This document shows positions 5,485 through 5,552 of a stretch of 5,552 bases of DNA, piece after piece. Every line of letters starts with the position of its first letter. Within the stretch, counting starts at the first letter, position 1. The position numbers were made by a program, and so were the translations under genes. This DNA comes from Candidatus Binatia bacterium (lineage in GTDB: Bacteria; Desulfobacterota_B; Binatia; UBA9968), in NCBI GenBank assembly GCA_025922795.1, contig JAICHC010000223.1, positions 1 to 5,552 of the forward strand. The letters run 5' to 3'. Under the pieces are notes generated by a model. The model saw only the letters and a program-made list of their open reading frames with translations. It made no database searches and had not been told where the DNA came from.

Positions 5485-5552
5485 ATGGCGACCGAATTCG
5501 ACGAGAAAACGATCTGCACCGCGCCTCACGCCGTCCACACGATCGGGCTTTC
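5485..5552 (+). CDS. Possible divergent gene, 5' end only
   Basis: From ATG 5485 a frame stays open to the window edge, reading MATEFDEKTICTAPHAVHTI and then GL. Its third codon positions are mostly G or C, as in coding DNA of this GC content, and look better than the competing frames in this stretch. It would diverge from the MFS gene with 38 bp between starts. There is no Shine-Dalgarno and no clear promoter on this strand, and 22 codons are too few to assign a family. A tail of a minus-strand gene entering from the right is an alternative. Confidence 0.25.
   Translation, partial: MATEFDEKTICTAPHAVHTIGL

Noticed and set aside
5341..5538. Minus-strand 65-codon frame from GTG 5538
   Set aside because: It overlaps the MFS gene by more than 100 bp in another frame and shows no motif.
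5526..5552. Minus-strand tail reading ESPIVWTA then TGA (5528-5526)
   Set aside because: Eight codons are too few to claim the end of an upstream gene.

Overview
The window is a compact, gene-dense piece of bacterial chromosome with moderately high GC. It reads as an environmental, Gram-negative-type bacterium (proteobacterial or a related uncultivated phylum). The main taxonomic hint is a short, type-2 argC, a form common in Proteobacteria. The rest (Rieske oxygenase, VOC dioxygenase-like protein, MpaB-like oxygenase, MFS carrier) fits a soil or sediment heterotroph but does not name a species. No RNA gene, insertion sequence, CRISPR array or phage gene is visible.

Left part, + strand (1-2280). 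A 263-bp leader without a convincing gene carries a perfect 11-bp inverted repeat, a 9-bp tandem repeat and a second, related GCGG/CCGC dyad that overlaps a perfect TTGACA hexamer. This looks like a regulated promoter. It leads into a two-gene operon: a duplicated-domain VOC metalloprotein (264-1076, after a textbook Shine-Dalgarno) and, 12 bp later, the alpha subunit of a Rieske non-heme iron oxygenase (1089-2195). A modest hairpin plus T-tract follows at 2250-2278.

Middle (2277-3296). A near-consensus sigma70 promoter (TTGCCA-17-TAGAAT), whose -35 box overlaps the end of the preceding T-tract, drives a stand-alone argC encoding N-acetyl-gamma-glutamyl-phosphate reductase of arginine biosynthesis. 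It contains an in-frame 12-bp tandem duplication. No other arginine gene is present.

Right part, - strand (5446 down to 3315). An MFS transporter of the HcaT/phenylpropionate-permease type (4211-5446) is followed after 65 bp by an MpaB/DUF2236-family oxygenase (3315-4145), which converges on argC with only 18 bp between the stop codons. The MFS gene has no Shine-Dalgarno. An extended -10 promoter lies so that the predicted transcript would begin at, or next to, the A of the start codon, suggesting a leaderless mRNA. A possible divergent gene starts at 5485 and runs off the window.

Read together (inference), the VOC/Rieske pair could hydroxylate or dealkylate an aromatic substrate and then cleave or rearrange the product, while the MFS carrier may import a related acid. 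No ferredoxin, reductase, diol dehydrogenase or regulator is in the window, so the substrate cannot be named. I see no clearly new large system. The best leads are the double-dyad operator, the VOC/Rieske pairing with two apparently intact metal sites, and the leaderless promoter.
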